64,000 bases of DNA from Agaricus subrufescens. Lineage: Eukaryota > Basidiomycota > Agaricomycetes > Agaricales > Agaricaceae. The number at the start of each line of letters is the position of its first letter. Within the stretch, counting starts at the first letter, position 1. The translations under genes and the position numbers were made by a program. Shown here in pieces: positions 36,869 to 48,547 of the stretch. Where the stretch lies: positions 3,038,001 to 3,102,000 of the forward strand of contig CM057059.1 of the NCBI GenBank assembly GCA_029945375.1, read 5' to 3'. The notes under the pieces were generated by a model. The model was not told the DNA's origin. It did no database searches and was given only the letters and a program-made list of their open reading frames with translations.

Positions 36869-37029
36869 GGCTGCGCGGGTGGCGAGGCGCCTGGCCGGGC
36901 TTTTGAGCGTGGAGCTGACTCGGGCGATGACTCGAGACCAGGCCATGGGCGGAGTCAAGCCATGGCAGATAAGATAAGATAACGAGGCCGATAAAGTGCA
37001 GTCGAGTCAGATTGCCAACTCATCTCTCC
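36869..37029. promoter_or_regulatory. Compact bidirectional promoter, DUF2828-1 / AsnRS
   Basis: The two starts are 161 bases apart on opposite strands, so both genes must share this region for initiation. A gataagataagataa-like repeat lies at 36968-36981. This is a GATA-type motif, though no function is shown. Confidence 0.5.
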
Positions 37030-39146
37030 ATGTCCGCAGCGCACATCGACGAGGCCTCCGGCTCCGACACGACGGGCACGGGTTCCCAGGATGCCCCGTA
37101 CCAGTCCCTCGGCTACGCCCTCTTCACCCACGGCGACAGCACCAAGTATCTCATCCGCAAAGATGCCTCGGCCGCATACGACGAGCCCACCCAATCGTCT
37201 TTGAAAAAGGCACGGAAGACTGCAGACGGACTAGAAAAGAAGAAGAAGAAGGCGGAAGAGCTGGCCGCAAAGGAGGCCAAGGAAAAGGCCGACCAGAAGG
37301 AGAAGAAAGAAAAACAGCTCGAGGAGAGCAAGAAGATCGTGTTGGAAGAGGATCTGTCGCTGCCAAAGGCTACTAGGGTACAGATGGCTCTCTCATACTG
37401 GATTACGCGCTCATCCTCAGCCAATATCAGGCCAAGATCTCTAAGCTTGCCGACCTGCGTGGTCAGCGTGTGCGTGTTTTCGGCTGGGTCCATCGTCGAC
37501 GTGATCAAGGCGGTATCATGTTTGTTGTCCTTCGGGACGGTACTGGCTATCTACAGTCCGTGTTTTCTGGCCGTGTGGTATGCGTGTTTGGCCTATTACC
37601 TCCACCCACTTTTCACTAAAAACCTTATCAGGCGCAAACTTATGACGCGCTGACGCTCACCATCGAATCGACCATTGAAGTCGTAGGTACCCTACACCCT
37701 GTACCTGAAGGAAAAACCGCGCCAGGTGGCCATGAACTCTCGGTTGATTATTGGAAAATCATCGGCGCCGCTCCGGGTGCTGAAGACGCTTTTACCAACC
37801 GTTTGAACGAGGTACCTTTTCCCCTATTCCAGTATCTTTAACCCTCACTTATCACCACCATCAGAAATCGGACCCATCAATACAAGCCGACCTCCGTCAT
37901 CTCGTCCTCCGCGGTGAAAATGCCTCTGGTGTCCTTCGTCTTCGTTCACACCTTCTCACCGCCTTCCGTGAAGCTTACGCTTCAGAAAACATACTTGAGG
38001 TCAACCCCCCTTGCCTTGTACAAACTCAGGTCGAAGGTGGTGCTACCCTGTTCAAGCTGGATTATTATGGTCAACCAGCCTTTCTTACCCAAAGCTCTCA
38101 ACTTTATCTTGAGACCTGTTTACCCAGTCTGGGTGACGTTTTCTGTGTACAGGAGAGTTTCCGTGCTGAGAACAGGCAAGTCGCGCCTTTTCCTATCTCT
38201 TTGTCCACGACGATGTATTGAAGGTGAAGGATAGTCATACGAGACGTCATTTAAGTGAATATACCCACATGGAAGCTGAGCTTGCATTTATCGATTTCAA
38301 CGACCTCATGACACACATCGAGGAAATCGTACGTACTTACCAACCCAATTACCTCACTATCAATTTACACCATACCCCCAACAGATATGCAAAACCGTAG
38401 ATATTCTGCTAGCCAATCCAATAACCGCAGCACTCATCAAATCACTCAACCCATCCTTCCAAGCTCCAACCCGCCCATTTACGCGTCTAAGTTACGTCGA
38501 AGCCATCGACTGGCTCAACCAACATCAAATCCAGCACCCAGAAGAAGATGCCGAGGGTAACCCAATCAAAGACGAACAAACCGGTCAAACCAAAATGGTC
38601 GATCATAAAGTCGGCGATGATATTGCTGAGGCTGCCGAACGTCAAATGACGGATATAATCGGGAAACCGGTTTTCTTGTATGGGTTCCCTGCAGAGTTGA
38701 AAGCGTTTTATATGCAGAAGATGGCTAAGAAGCCGGGGGATGAGGATAAGGTGGTATATACAGAAAGTTGTGATTTGTTGATGCCCAACGTAGGTGAGAT
38801 TGTTGGTGGATCGATGAGGATTTCGGACGAGGCAGAGTTGTTGGCGGCGTATAAGAAAGAAGGGATTGATCCAACACCGTATTATTGGTATACCGATCAA
38901 AGGAAGTACGGGACAACTGAGCATGGTGGTTATGGGCTGGGTCTCGAGGTGTGTAATCTTTTATTTTTTTGGACCTGCTGTAATCAACGCGATTTTCATC
39001 TTTCTAGCGATTCCTTGCTTGGCTGGCCAATAGATACACTGTCCGTGAATGCACCTTATACCCAAGGTAAACTTTGTCTCGATAAGGCATTGAATCACAA
39101 TACTGATGGTGCTATACCTAGATGGCCTGGTCGCGCCACACCTTGA
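37030..39146 (+). CDS. DED81: Asparaginyl-tRNA synthetase, cytosolic
   Basis: Charges tRNA-Asn with asparagine; class IIb synthetase. Exon 1 codes for an N-terminal eukaryotic extension ending in a highly charged Lys/Glu/Ala helix (about residues 60-115). The anticodon-binding OB domain follows: [19 protein letters not shown] and [16 protein letters not shown]. The catalytic domain has motif 1 around [18 protein letters not shown], motif 2 [10 protein letters not shown] near the splice at 38175-38230, and motif 3 GGYGLGLE followed after an intron by [14 protein letters not shown]. The end [11 protein letters not shown] matches AsnRS C-termini. At least six short introns; the ATG at 37030 is the first good start. 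Single copy and apparently intact. Confidence 0.92.
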
Positions 39147-39459
39147 TAGAGTATGGACGCACATCAAATGGAAAGCTCCGGGTTGGAGTTGTTTTTAATC
39201 AAGACTTCTTTCCATATGTACGTACTGACAATCCTTGAGAAACATGGTCTATATATATATTGTTGTTCGTCAACGACTGCTTCCGCGGCTTCTGGAAAGA
39301 TTGAAACCCAGCGACTCGGCTGTGTCAGTCTGCATGGAAGCCCAGGACGAAAAAAGATTCAGCCACATGATGAGATCCAGTTGTGCATACATACAAGTCT
39401 ATAGACTGAATCGGCATTATGAGCGTGAAAACTCCAAAAAAGAAAACAAGAACATCAAA

Positions 39460-40778
39460 TTAATTGTCGTCCAATGCGCAACCATACACCTCCTTTGCGA
39501 CTTTTTTCCAATTATCTTTATCAACGGCGAAATCGAGAGCATAGTCGACTTCGAGGTGGTGTAGACGTTTACCGACGATGACTAGACTGTGGAGGGGTTC
39601 ACCGAATATTTCCGGGGGTTGTTGGGAGAGTTCTGTTAAGGTTCCGGAGATGATACGTTGGTGGGTGTCTCCGCCGCCTATTCGGGAGAGGGCTATGGCG
39701 AGAGTGGTGGAGGGAGAGAGGACGCCTTGTTGTTTTGATTGTTCGGTTTCGATGAGTTGGGAAATTGCGAGGGGGATGGACATGTATCTCGGTGGTTCGT
39801 AGATCTTCTTTCCCCTATTACAAAATAGAAGATTTGTTTGAGAAGAAAACAAAAAAAAAAAAAATGGTGGGAGTAGAGAAGGTGTAGTTACCGTGCGAGG
39901 TTTTCTTCGCTTTGTTCTTTGACTTTGATGTCTAGTAATAGGAGGGTGTGCATTCCTAAATCGGCGTTTTGTTTGATTTTGTCGTAGAAACTGGAGGGTT
40001 TCCATGTTTCGGTGAAGAAGACTAGGGAGACGGTTTGTCCAAAGTTGTAGAGTTGGAGACCGCAGGCGCCTACGGCGTTCATGATGGATGCATTGTGGAT
40101 GACTCGAGTTGGGATACCGAGAGTTCGGGCGCGGAGGATGATGTCAGTGTGTGTCGTTGCACTGGGTTTGTTTGTTTTTTTAGGTTTGATTGTATGTCAG
40201 ATGTTGGGGGAAGCGAAGAAATGGTGTGTGAGTGGTTGGGCGTGTATGTTGGATGTCATCCAGTGTCAGAATGTCAAGACGTTGATCGGGATTGTTAATT
40301 GAAAATTTCCATTGAGACGATATATGTATATATAAAGTGGGCATGAGTGTTCTGCCTGTGGCAACGAACAAGGCACTAGTTCAACTCACCCAAATGGATC
40401 ACCAACAACCAACAGTGAAACGTCCTCCTTGTCCGCATCTTTCAAAATGTCATCACTCTCAGTTTCAACCATATCTCGATCTGCGAGAATCAGCGGTTTT
40501 CCATAAAAGGCTTCCTTTTTTTTTCAAGCATGATCCGAATACGTTCAAATATGCTTTTGGAAGAGGGATAGATTACGGGCAGGACGGACCAGACGTTCTT
40601 TTTGGATCATAAGAATGCTTGTGTAGGCTTCTAGATAAACCCGCGATGAACTCTTTATGGCCTAAAACGGCGAGTGTGAGTTCAGTGCGTAGACACAAGA
40701 TCGATGAACGCATACCTCCAATCCTCGTAAAGTAACATCTTTTTCGTCGCAGAGACCCAGACCGATGACGAAGAACAT
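39460..40778 (-). CDS. DPH5: Diphthine methyl ester synthase (diphthamide biosynthesis)
   Basis: An SAM-dependent methyltransferase that tetramethylates the modified histidine of elongation factor 2 on the way to diphthamide. Several short exons join: the start [20 protein letters not shown] (40778), an exon with [12 protein letters not shown], one with [17 protein letters not shown] and [20 protein letters not shown], then [40 protein letters not shown] and [14 protein letters not shown]. The GDPFGATTHTD and [15 protein letters not shown] blocks are diagnostic of DPH5. The end is at YGCALDDN. Cytosolic. It is divergent from the F-box gene, with 209 bases between starts. Confidence 0.92.
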
Positions 40779-40987
40779 GGGAGAGAGGGGGAGAGATTAG
40801 ATCGTGTCCAGAAATAGACGACGGATCAGGTGGATCATGTGCGGGGATATGTTCGGTGAGCTCGGCCACGCGGTTCCCTTGGCCAGGGCCCAAGGACCTT
40901 GTCACTTCATAAAACCCACTGTCCTACTGCGCGAAATGTAAGTCTCTGCCCCGTTCATTTTTCCCTCCCCACATCCGCTCGCCATCT
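40779..40987. promoter_or_regulatory. Bidirectional promoter, DPH5 / F-box gene
   Basis: 209 bases separate the two divergent start codons. No TATA box is obvious; the region must hold initiation signals for both genes. Confidence 0.45.
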
Positions 40988-43060
40988 ATGCGACGCTACT
41001 CAAGGAGGCCTTCTCGATCCTTCTACAGGACCCCTCTCGTGACCGATGACCTCCCATTCGATATCCTGCCTATCATCCTTCAAGCTCTGTCCGACAGGCG
41101 AGACTACCTAGCCTGCACGTTGGTCAACAAAACTTTCAATAAAATCGCTACTCCGCTGTTATATCGCGAACTCAACTCGAGGGCAATACCCGAGGTAATT
41201 ATTGCCTGCGACCGTTTCGGCTGGTAACGATCTGTACCACAAGGGGGTTTTGACAAAGAGTTTTAGTCAACCCCCGTTAGGCTTCTCTAGTCCACTCACA
41301 GGGGAGGACCGTTTTGAGGGGGAGGGGGGCGGGGGAGACCATTCTCACACGTTTCTTCATCCTTTTTCCGGGGTCAACTGACCGAAGATTTCGTTTTTTC
41401 GTTTTTCTAGTCCCCTCTACACCATCCTGCTTCGACTCTTGTCAAACGGCCTGAACTTGCCAAATATGTACGACATGTCACTGAAACAGGTAGGGTCCTG
41501 TTCTGATCTCCGATTCGGTCCCTGACTTTTAATATTCCTTTTTTTTTTTGTGGTGTTCCCCAAAAACAGGATCCGTTCATCGAAGTCTTTGTTCAAGATT
41601 CCCAAAAATGACGAGCGATATTCTACACGCTTTGAGTCTATGCGTCAAACTCACTTCGTTCGCTTGGATCGACGATTCTGTCGAGACTGACAACACGCTC
41701 ATTTCACTGATCGAAGTGATTCGGAAAAATGAACATCCATTACGCGAGCTCACGATACGAACGCATAGCGATCTCGGAACTGAAGTTTGGTCAAAACTGA
41801 ATACTCTAACAGGTCTGAATAGGATCAGTTTATGGTGTATGGAAGGCCCTCCAAGAGTTTTACAAGGCTGGAGTGAACCTCTAGGACCGACTCTTACACA
41901 TTTAGAACTTGGAGTCAGTGTATTTCCTTGTCCTCCTGCAGAATGTACGTCTCAAAAGCTTCGCTCTTTTCTGTCTCCGTCTCTCTTTTCTTTTCTTTTG
42001 TTGCTTTCTCTTTCGCATGTTGAAATACAGCGTTGTGCCGGCGTTCCACCGACCATCATCGTAACAGTTCTCTCACACCTCCCCCTCCTCACAAACCTCC
42101 GCCTCAAAGGTGCTCCAGCCACTTCAATACCCACAATCCTCACATGTCTCCCTAATCTTCAAACCCTCGACACCGAATATCTTCCCTCATTCCGTACAGC
42201 TCAAGTCCCCCCACCCAATCGAATGCCGACATTAAAATCACTCACCGTCCGCACAAACATAGTCGACACCGTCGGCCCCGGGAAATTATGGACATGGATC
42301 AAGGATATCGTACCGAATTCCGGACTCGAGAAATTCAAACTCCATGCGTTTACGATGAACAATTCGGGGTATAGATATACGAGTGCTGTTGGGGGTATGA
42401 GTGACGGGACGATGGTTTCGCAAGCGTTTTTGATCAGTTTGGCGACGTTGCATGGGAATTGGTTGAGGGAGTTTGATATTGGGGGAGTTGAACTTACGAT
42501 GAGTGATGTTAGGTATTTGAAGACGTCGTTTGCAAAGTTGGAGTTGTTGGCTTGTGCGATTGCTGTTCCTGATGTGGTAAGTGCTTTGCGTCTACTCCGC
42601 ATATACCACTGATATGAGTGGTTTTATTCTATTCATAGTCGGCGATACAGTTGATGATATCTGGCGCAAGAAATCTGCATACACTCAAACTTAACGTTTT
42701 TTGGATACCATATCATTCGCACACTTTCAACGTTGGCAAGGAAGTGTTATGTGCAAACGCGCCTTTGGCGTATGCGGAATGTCAGAAAGGAACTCCGTTC
42801 ACTTTGGACCATGCGACTAGTTTGATGCTGACACCTGAGAATCCGAAGTTAAAAACTATTGAAATTGGGAAACAGTTGTTCAATGTAAGTTTTGTTTTTG
42901 GGAGATATGGACTGTTAACGTGCGGTTGAGAGAGATTATTTACAACATATTTTTTTCCGTGTTTTAGGGGAGGTGGATATTGGTGGAGGGCGATAATGAG
43001 AGGGGTGTACCGAAATTCGAGGTTGAGATTGATTTGGCGGAGGATAAATGGATCTCGTAG
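40988..43060 (+). CDS. F-box / leucine-rich protein
   Basis: Begins MRRYSRRPSRSFYRTPLVTD and continues into a clear F-box: LPFDILPIILQALSDRRDYL, CTLVNKTFNKIATPLLYREL. Later exons give leucine-rich repeat-like segments: LTSFAWIDDS, LRELTIRTHSDLG, LTHLELGV, LLTNLRLKGAPATSIPTIL, LTCLPNLQTLDTEYL and LKSLTVRTN. The end is FEVEIDLAEDKWIS. About six exons. The second exon boundary near 41200-41560 is uncertain because two introns flank a short exon there. Predicted role is substrate recognition in an SCF ubiquitin ligase; the target is unknown. It is unrelated in sequence to the intronless F-box-like gene at 20037 beyond the general architecture. Confidence 0.75.
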
Positions 43061-43444
43061 CGTTTGTTCGATTACATTTTCTTTTTGGTGCTCCGGCATT
43101 TGACAAAAGGATTAGCTACTTCTATGCGTACTGTCCCTGATGACAAATTGGAATCACAGCGAGTTTTTTTTCCAAACATAATCGTGTAGCTTGTACTTAC
43201 AAGTCCGTCCGAGTCGATGAAGTTGTCGGTGCAGCTCTTGTAGGCCGAACCTCAATTTTGACAAAACCACCGGAGGCCTCATTCTTAACAAGACCTCAAA
43301 CTAGTACTCCTTGGTGTATATCAACAATGGCGATGAAGTGGAATAATGCCGTTTGGCAATACGGGTTTGGCAAGATGTTATGGGATACAACAACGATGTT
43401 CTGTGCATACGTATATTGTGGTCAACTAAAAGCGACAACTAATA
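43061..43444. other. Intergenic, no supported gene
   Basis: Between the F-box gene and the NACHT gene. A plus-strand frame at 43258-43524 has no known motif and overlaps the 3' end of the NACHT frame. Confidence 0.35.
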
Positions 43445-44170
43445 TCAAAGTTGCGACACCATCAGAGCTTGCTCAGCGGATAGACAAGATTGCATGGCGA
43501 GAGTCGGGGAAACATATTCTTTAACGTACGCAGGTGCTACTTTGTCTTCATCAAACGTGTCACAGATATGCATTTCTGGGCGGCTTACGATAGCCCAGAG
43601 GAGGGGGGCATCGGGATGCCTGATGACAAAGTCAGCAACGAGGTGGATGATCTCCCGTTGTGATCGTTGTGGGTCAAGCTCGTTGAGCCCATCCAATATG
43701 ATACCCCATGGTTTACAACCCGCTCCAATCTTCTTCTCGACAAATGGTTCCACGATGAAAGTTTGGAATTGTGCGAGCATTCCTTGGTTGATCAGTTGAG
43801 GATTTTGACCAAGTTTCTCGGTAATGAAGGTGCGGTAATCTTCGATGTGGAGTGCAAGCTGGTGCGCGATCGTGAAGAAGAGTCGCCTGGAGTCATTACG
43901 CTCGCTTGATTCGGAGATGAACACAGATGCTCCGAGGCGCTTGGATTTGGCCAGTTTGTCTACAAGATTCAGCATCGTCGCGGATTTACCAGCCCCGGCA
44001 GGACCGTATACCCAGATGAGTAGCCTTTTCTTTTCTTTGTCGCAGAACCAGGTGATGACATGTTTGCTGATTTCGGTCCGGGTACCTGGGTGGCACTGGG
44101 AGGATTGAGGATCACAAGCGGGTGGGTCGTGAGCTGCACCCTGGGTGGTATGCTTGAAAAGCAGCTCCAT
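43445..44170 (-). CDS. Truncated NACHT-domain NTPase (NLR-like)
   Basis: A single 241 aa frame covering nearly one NACHT domain. It has a short lead (MELLFKHTTQGAAHDP), a Walker A P-loop in VYGPAGAGKSATM near residue 58, a sensor-like ASVFISESSERNDSRRLF, Walker B in PWGIILDGLNEL near 158, and LLWAIVSRPE near 192. In fungi such NTPases sit in STAND/NLR proteins that act in self/non-self recognition and often trigger cell death, with an N-terminal effector and C-terminal repeats. Here the frame stops soon after FDEDKVAPAYVKEYVS, where normal relatives continue into a helical region. An upstream exon near 44201-44461 could add residues but its splice phase does not fit cleanly. It is either a short NACHT protein or a decayed NLR. 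Confidence 0.65.
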   Translation of the reverse strand: MELLFKHTTQGAAHDPPACDPQSSQCHPGTRTEISKHVITWFCDKEKKRLLIWVYGPAGAGKSATMLNLVDKLAKSKRLGASVFISESSERNDSRRLFFTIAHQLALHIEDYRTFITEKLGQNPQLINQGMLAQFQTFIVEPFVEKKIGAGCKPWGIILDGLNELDPQRSQREIIHLVADFVIRHPDAPLLWAIVSRPEMHICDTFDEDKVAPAYVKEYVSPTLAMQSCLSAEQALMVSQL

Positions 44171-44979
44171 TGCTGTAGAAAGAATGAATCATGAATACAT
44201 TCAACTTTGCGCTGACATTCTTACCTTTGCTTGTTGATCGCCTGTGTCATGGGTATTCGCTATTGTACTAGTCGCCGAATCGTCAATAGGCTTGTCCAAG
44301 GGGAGAGGACTGGCATAAATCAAGACGCTGCCGCCGGAGCCTTCATGATCCCCGGGATCTAAGCACCATGTCAATATACTAGGTAGATGCTCCATCAGAG
44401 GGTCAATGACCTTGAGGCGAGGACGTGGGGTTGACGACTTCAGTGAGTTCATTCGTAGCATGTAGTGATTGATTTCCGACGATATTCGAGGAGCCAGTAG
44501 TCAAACAAGTGGTTGGTGCATCATGGTGAATGTCTGAATTTGTAGATGAGAGGGGTGTAGCCACGATACGGAGTATCACTGTACTGACCATTAGACACAG
44601 CCTCGGTGCTTGTGCTGCTGGTAAGAGATTTGCGGATGAAGGCCTTCAGTCTTTGACGTTTCGAACCCGAGGTCATATTGGCGTATGACAATGCTCGTCG
44701 GAAGAATACGTGCTACAGGTCTGTAAAGAGGCAGGATGGACAGCTTCATAATGAGGCTGTGGAAATGTTGATAGATATGCTCCAATGCATCGAGGAATAT
44801 GGAGCAAAGACTTCGGCATGGTTCTGCTTTTCTTGGTTGTTCCAAGTTTGTTCAACGAAATCAGGGGTCGGCACCGTCCCTGAGAGCCACAAGTTGGAAT
44901 CACGGCGCGTCAGTCGAGTCAGTCAGTGGAGTCACGACGATGGAAGATAAATACGCGGCTGCTTCGTCTCTCTGCATCC
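44171..44979. other. Upstream region of the NACHT gene and of DUF2828 gene 2
   Basis: Minus-strand frames at 44201-44461 and 44591-44845 may be remnants of the N-terminal part of the NACHT gene, but they do not join in phase with it. The rightmost part is the promoter of the DUF2828 gene. Confidence 0.35.
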
Positions 44980-47302
44980 ATGGCTCTTCCCTCCCAAAAC
45001 GTCACTCTCCCTCCTATCCCCGAGCTTTTCAACCCTGATTTCCTCAATGTCCTCGTTCCCGCCCCCGCCGCAGATAACCTGGTCGCGACCATGGATGCCA
45101 ATGACACCCTTCAGTTCCCAACCAACTCATTCATGACTTGTTTGAGCTCCGACGATCGCGCTTACAACAAAAATATGGGCCTGGCCTTCAACTCTACTGG
45201 GTCTGCCACTCTTGATGTGTTCTATTTTCTCGACCACGGGTCCTTTGAAGAAGTTGGTGAATATCTCGACAAGGCTTGGAATAAGGACCCTGCTGTGACC
45301 TTGAGGCTTATCTGGAACATCAGGAGCATCCATGATGGCAAGAGCGAGAAGGAGCTCTTCTATAGGTGAGCGTTTTGTGTGAGATGTTGTAGCTATGAAT
45401 CTGATCTGACGCGTTCGTTCTATTCTTAGGGCCTTTGGATGGTTGTATGATAATCATCCTCGCACTGCGCTTTCCAACCTTCATCTGCTTGTCTCCCCTA
45501 CTTGTACCACCTCAAAGGACAAAGACGGTGGACGTCCTCATGGCTACTGGAAGGACCTCCTCAACATCCTAGCACTGGCCACGTGCGGTGAGCTCAGCAA
45601 CCTCACCCAGCAAGCCACCTTCCTGCATAACTATCCTATCTCGAAGACAATGGGAAGACGTCGGCCCAAAAAGCCTAAGGCCAAGCCGAGGAGAAAACCC
45701 GAGGAGATTAAAGCAATTCAAGAACGGGAAAGCGCGCGTGCTCGAGAAAAGAGGAAAGAACTTCATCGACAATTCCATGAACGGTTATCTAAAAAGCTTG
45801 AAGGCGATACGAAATATCGGGCTTTGTACATCACGGTCACTCGAATGTTCGCCGAACAGATTCGTAAAGATGTGAAAGTGTTGGACGAACTCAAGACTGT
45901 GAACATCACGGAGGATAAGCAACGCTGGTACAAGCTCTTGAAGTCCATCTCCCTCGCCGGCAAGTGGGCTCCCAGTCCATCGGGCTCTCACGATCGCGTC
46001 ACCAATATCTCTACTGCTATCTGTCAGCTCCTCTTCTCTCCTGACGGACCACCCGCTGTTGGACCCCTTCCGTCTGCCGCTCCGCATCCCATCCCGAGTA
46101 ATCCCGAGAACTGTATCATTCTTCGTAGCTTTTACAGTCGCTGGGTTCTCAAACCTCTTCGCGAAGCTCTTCGTCCTCCTCGGCGTCCGATGCCCGAACA
46201 GAAACGGACAAAGCGGACGAGGACAAATTATAGCCGTATCTCTTCTGTATCCATGGCAAGGAACAAATCTCGTTTCATTCAACGCAACCCCAATGGTTTC
46301 GGACAATACATAGCTGATGTCGAGAAAGGAAAGAAGACAATCAGTGGTGCAACTCTTATGCCCCACGAGCTTGTAGGGGAGGCCATCCGTCTCATCGATG
46401 CTCTCGGAAAGGTTACCAATACCTCCAAATTTCCCTTGGTGATCGAGATGAAGAAAAGGATAATTGAACTAGAGATCCAAGTCGTTAATGCTCAATGGCG
46501 CACGTTGATCGCGAGGATGAAAGAAAGTGGTTCTCTCGAAAATTGTATTGCTCTTTGCGATGTTTCATCAGGGATGGGTTACCTGAACAACTATGATCCA
46601 AAGAACATCTCTCTCATATTCCCCGCCATTGGACTTACCCTGATGCTGGCCTTCCTCACGAAACCTCCATTTAACACTGGTTTTATTGCTTTCTCTTCGG
46701 CTCCTCAATTTGTCAGCCTTGAAAATATGGAGCAGAAGGGCCTCGTAGGCGTTGTAGCTGAGTTGATGCGACAAAAACAACAGTGGTCGAGCACGAGATT
46801 CGACTATCTCGCTGTTTTTAACAAGCTTATTCTTCCTCTTGCGAAAGAGCATAGGATCGCCAAGGAGGATATGGTCAAGCGGATTTTCGTGTTTTCGGAG
46901 ATGGAATATGACTTCGATGATGATGATGGTTATAGTGGTGGTCATGAAGATGATAGCGGTGATATGGACGATGATGATGAAGATGGTTGGGCTGATGAAA
47001 ACGCGACCAAGAGAAAGACGGTTCATGATAAAATGGAGCAAGCGTACGAGGATGCTGGGTATGATATCCCGGAGATAGTTTATTGGAAATTATCTACTTT
47101 GGATTCTTGGAGCGAGACGGTTCATATTCAATCGGAGAGGAAGAGCACGGCTATGATGAGCGGGTTTTCTCCGGCGATGTTGAAGACGTTTATGACACAG
47201 GGCGAGGCGGAGGAGACTGCGGAGAGTGAGTTGACACCTTTGAGTGTTATGAAGAAGGTTTTGTGCAAAAAGTCGTTTGATGGATTGGTTGTCGTTGATT
47301 GA
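44980..47302 (+). CDS. DUF2828 protein 2 with altered MIDAS motif
   Basis: Paralogue of the gene at 34571, in opposite orientation. Two exons (44980-45365 and 45430-47302), split at exactly the same codon (LFY/RAFGW), give 752 aa. Conserved blocks: LPPIPELFNPDFLNVLVP, LIWNIRSIHDGKSEKELF, NHPRTALSNLHLLVSPTC, HDRVTNISTAICQLLFSP, SGATLMPHELVGEAIRL and KSFDGLVVVD. The VWA-like metal site reads CDVSSGMG instead of CDVSGSMG, so the second serine of DxSxS is displaced by glycine. An Asp/Gly-rich acidic insert (about residues 630-660) is also unlike paralogue 1. The gene is otherwise intact, so metal binding may be weakened or lost while the protein is retained. Confidence 0.85.
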
Positions 47303-47681
47303 GATGTATGTTTGTTGTTTTTTTTTGGAATTTCTTGGGCATTCTCTTGTACTATAAACAACAGAGGAAGGATCATTATGTATATTAATATCATGCTCGA
47401 TCATTGCAGGTGTACAGTCAAAAATCGATTTGAAATATAAAAACGTTGGCATATGTATAATTTTAGATGAAGTACTTTGATGTTAGACAAGAGCACGCGT
47501 GGCGTATAAATGATCTCCAGAATGAGACTTTCGGCTTTCCGAGGTGAGATGATGAGCAAGATCCTATTGGACTCGCTGTTGGGGTTTGCATATCCGCCCT
47601 ATCCTCCGCATTCAACTTGATGGCAAGTGGTACTGTTTCATCAGATCTGTGGTACTTAGGTCGTGTGGCTTTACCAGACCT

Positions 47682-48547
47682 TTAGTAGTTGTTAGAGCCA
47701 CTAGCTTTTTTGATTTCCCTGGCTGAGATTAGATTTACAATGATTGGGCAAAATATTTCCTTCAGCTCCCGGATAGTCGTCAAGTAGTGTGTCCATCGTT
47801 CCCGCATCATAAAAATTTCTTCCTCCGAGGGCATATTAGACCTTATTTCCCGTTCTTTTTCATACTCCATTTGAGCCATCATCTCCGTATGATAGTCGCT
47901 GACCTGCTGAAGGAGGTCGTCGCATTCATCAACAGCTTGTAGCAGTTCAGACACCACTTGTCCATTCTCTGCAGTAAACACTCTATCCTTGTCATTGCCT
48001 GAACGCATCTCCATCAACCTCCAAAGATAGACTGAAATAGAATTATAGAAACTTGCCTTCCTGCAAATCTCCTTTGATATGAGCGACAGCATTTATGATA
48101 TCCTGCCTAAATTGAGCCATGGCCTTTCGAGCCACCTCTACCTTCTTCGTCACAAGCAAGGCATCACCATATACCCGACGAATATCCACAATTGTTTGTT
48201 CCGAAACTTCGAGAGGAGATAAGTTGTGCACAAAATCAAAGTAGACGGTTGCGACTTTATAGGCATTGTATACAGCTTTCGATAGTTCTGTACAGTGTTG
48301 AGCAGCGTCTTGACGTAGAGAACTGACGGCTTTGACAGCGACAGGAGAGTTATTGGCAGAGTGGGATGCCGCCACAACCATCGTAAGTTGGTCGATTTTA
48401 TTCAAGAATATTACGGATAAGTCCCGTATCCGGAAGAATATGTGTTCTTGAGGGGGAAGCTGAGGTGATGGATCAGCGCGATTTTATTAAGGAGTTCCTG
48501 AGGCCTACTTTGAGAAAATTACACACGACTGGTTGTAGGCTCACCAT
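47682..48547 (-). CDS. 'A' family helical protein, copy A1
   Basis: First of four full-length members of an unrecognised family. Three exons join in frame to 263 aa: 48547-48509, 48459-48057 and 48031-47682. Exon 2 is 403 bases, exactly as in A2 and A4. The protein starts MVSLQPVVCNFLK; the middle exon is helical (LSVIFLNKIDQLTMVVAASH, SSLRQDAAQHCTELSKAVYN), and exon 3 has the family hallmark VFTAENGQ followed by ELLQAVDECDDLL. Intron 2 appears to start with GC (gcaagt) rather than GT. Compared with A2 and A4 the C-terminus is cut short by a stop after GSNNY. A remnant of the missing tail remains readable in the 3' DNA near 47500-47560. No B gene lies next to it. Confidence 0.65.
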
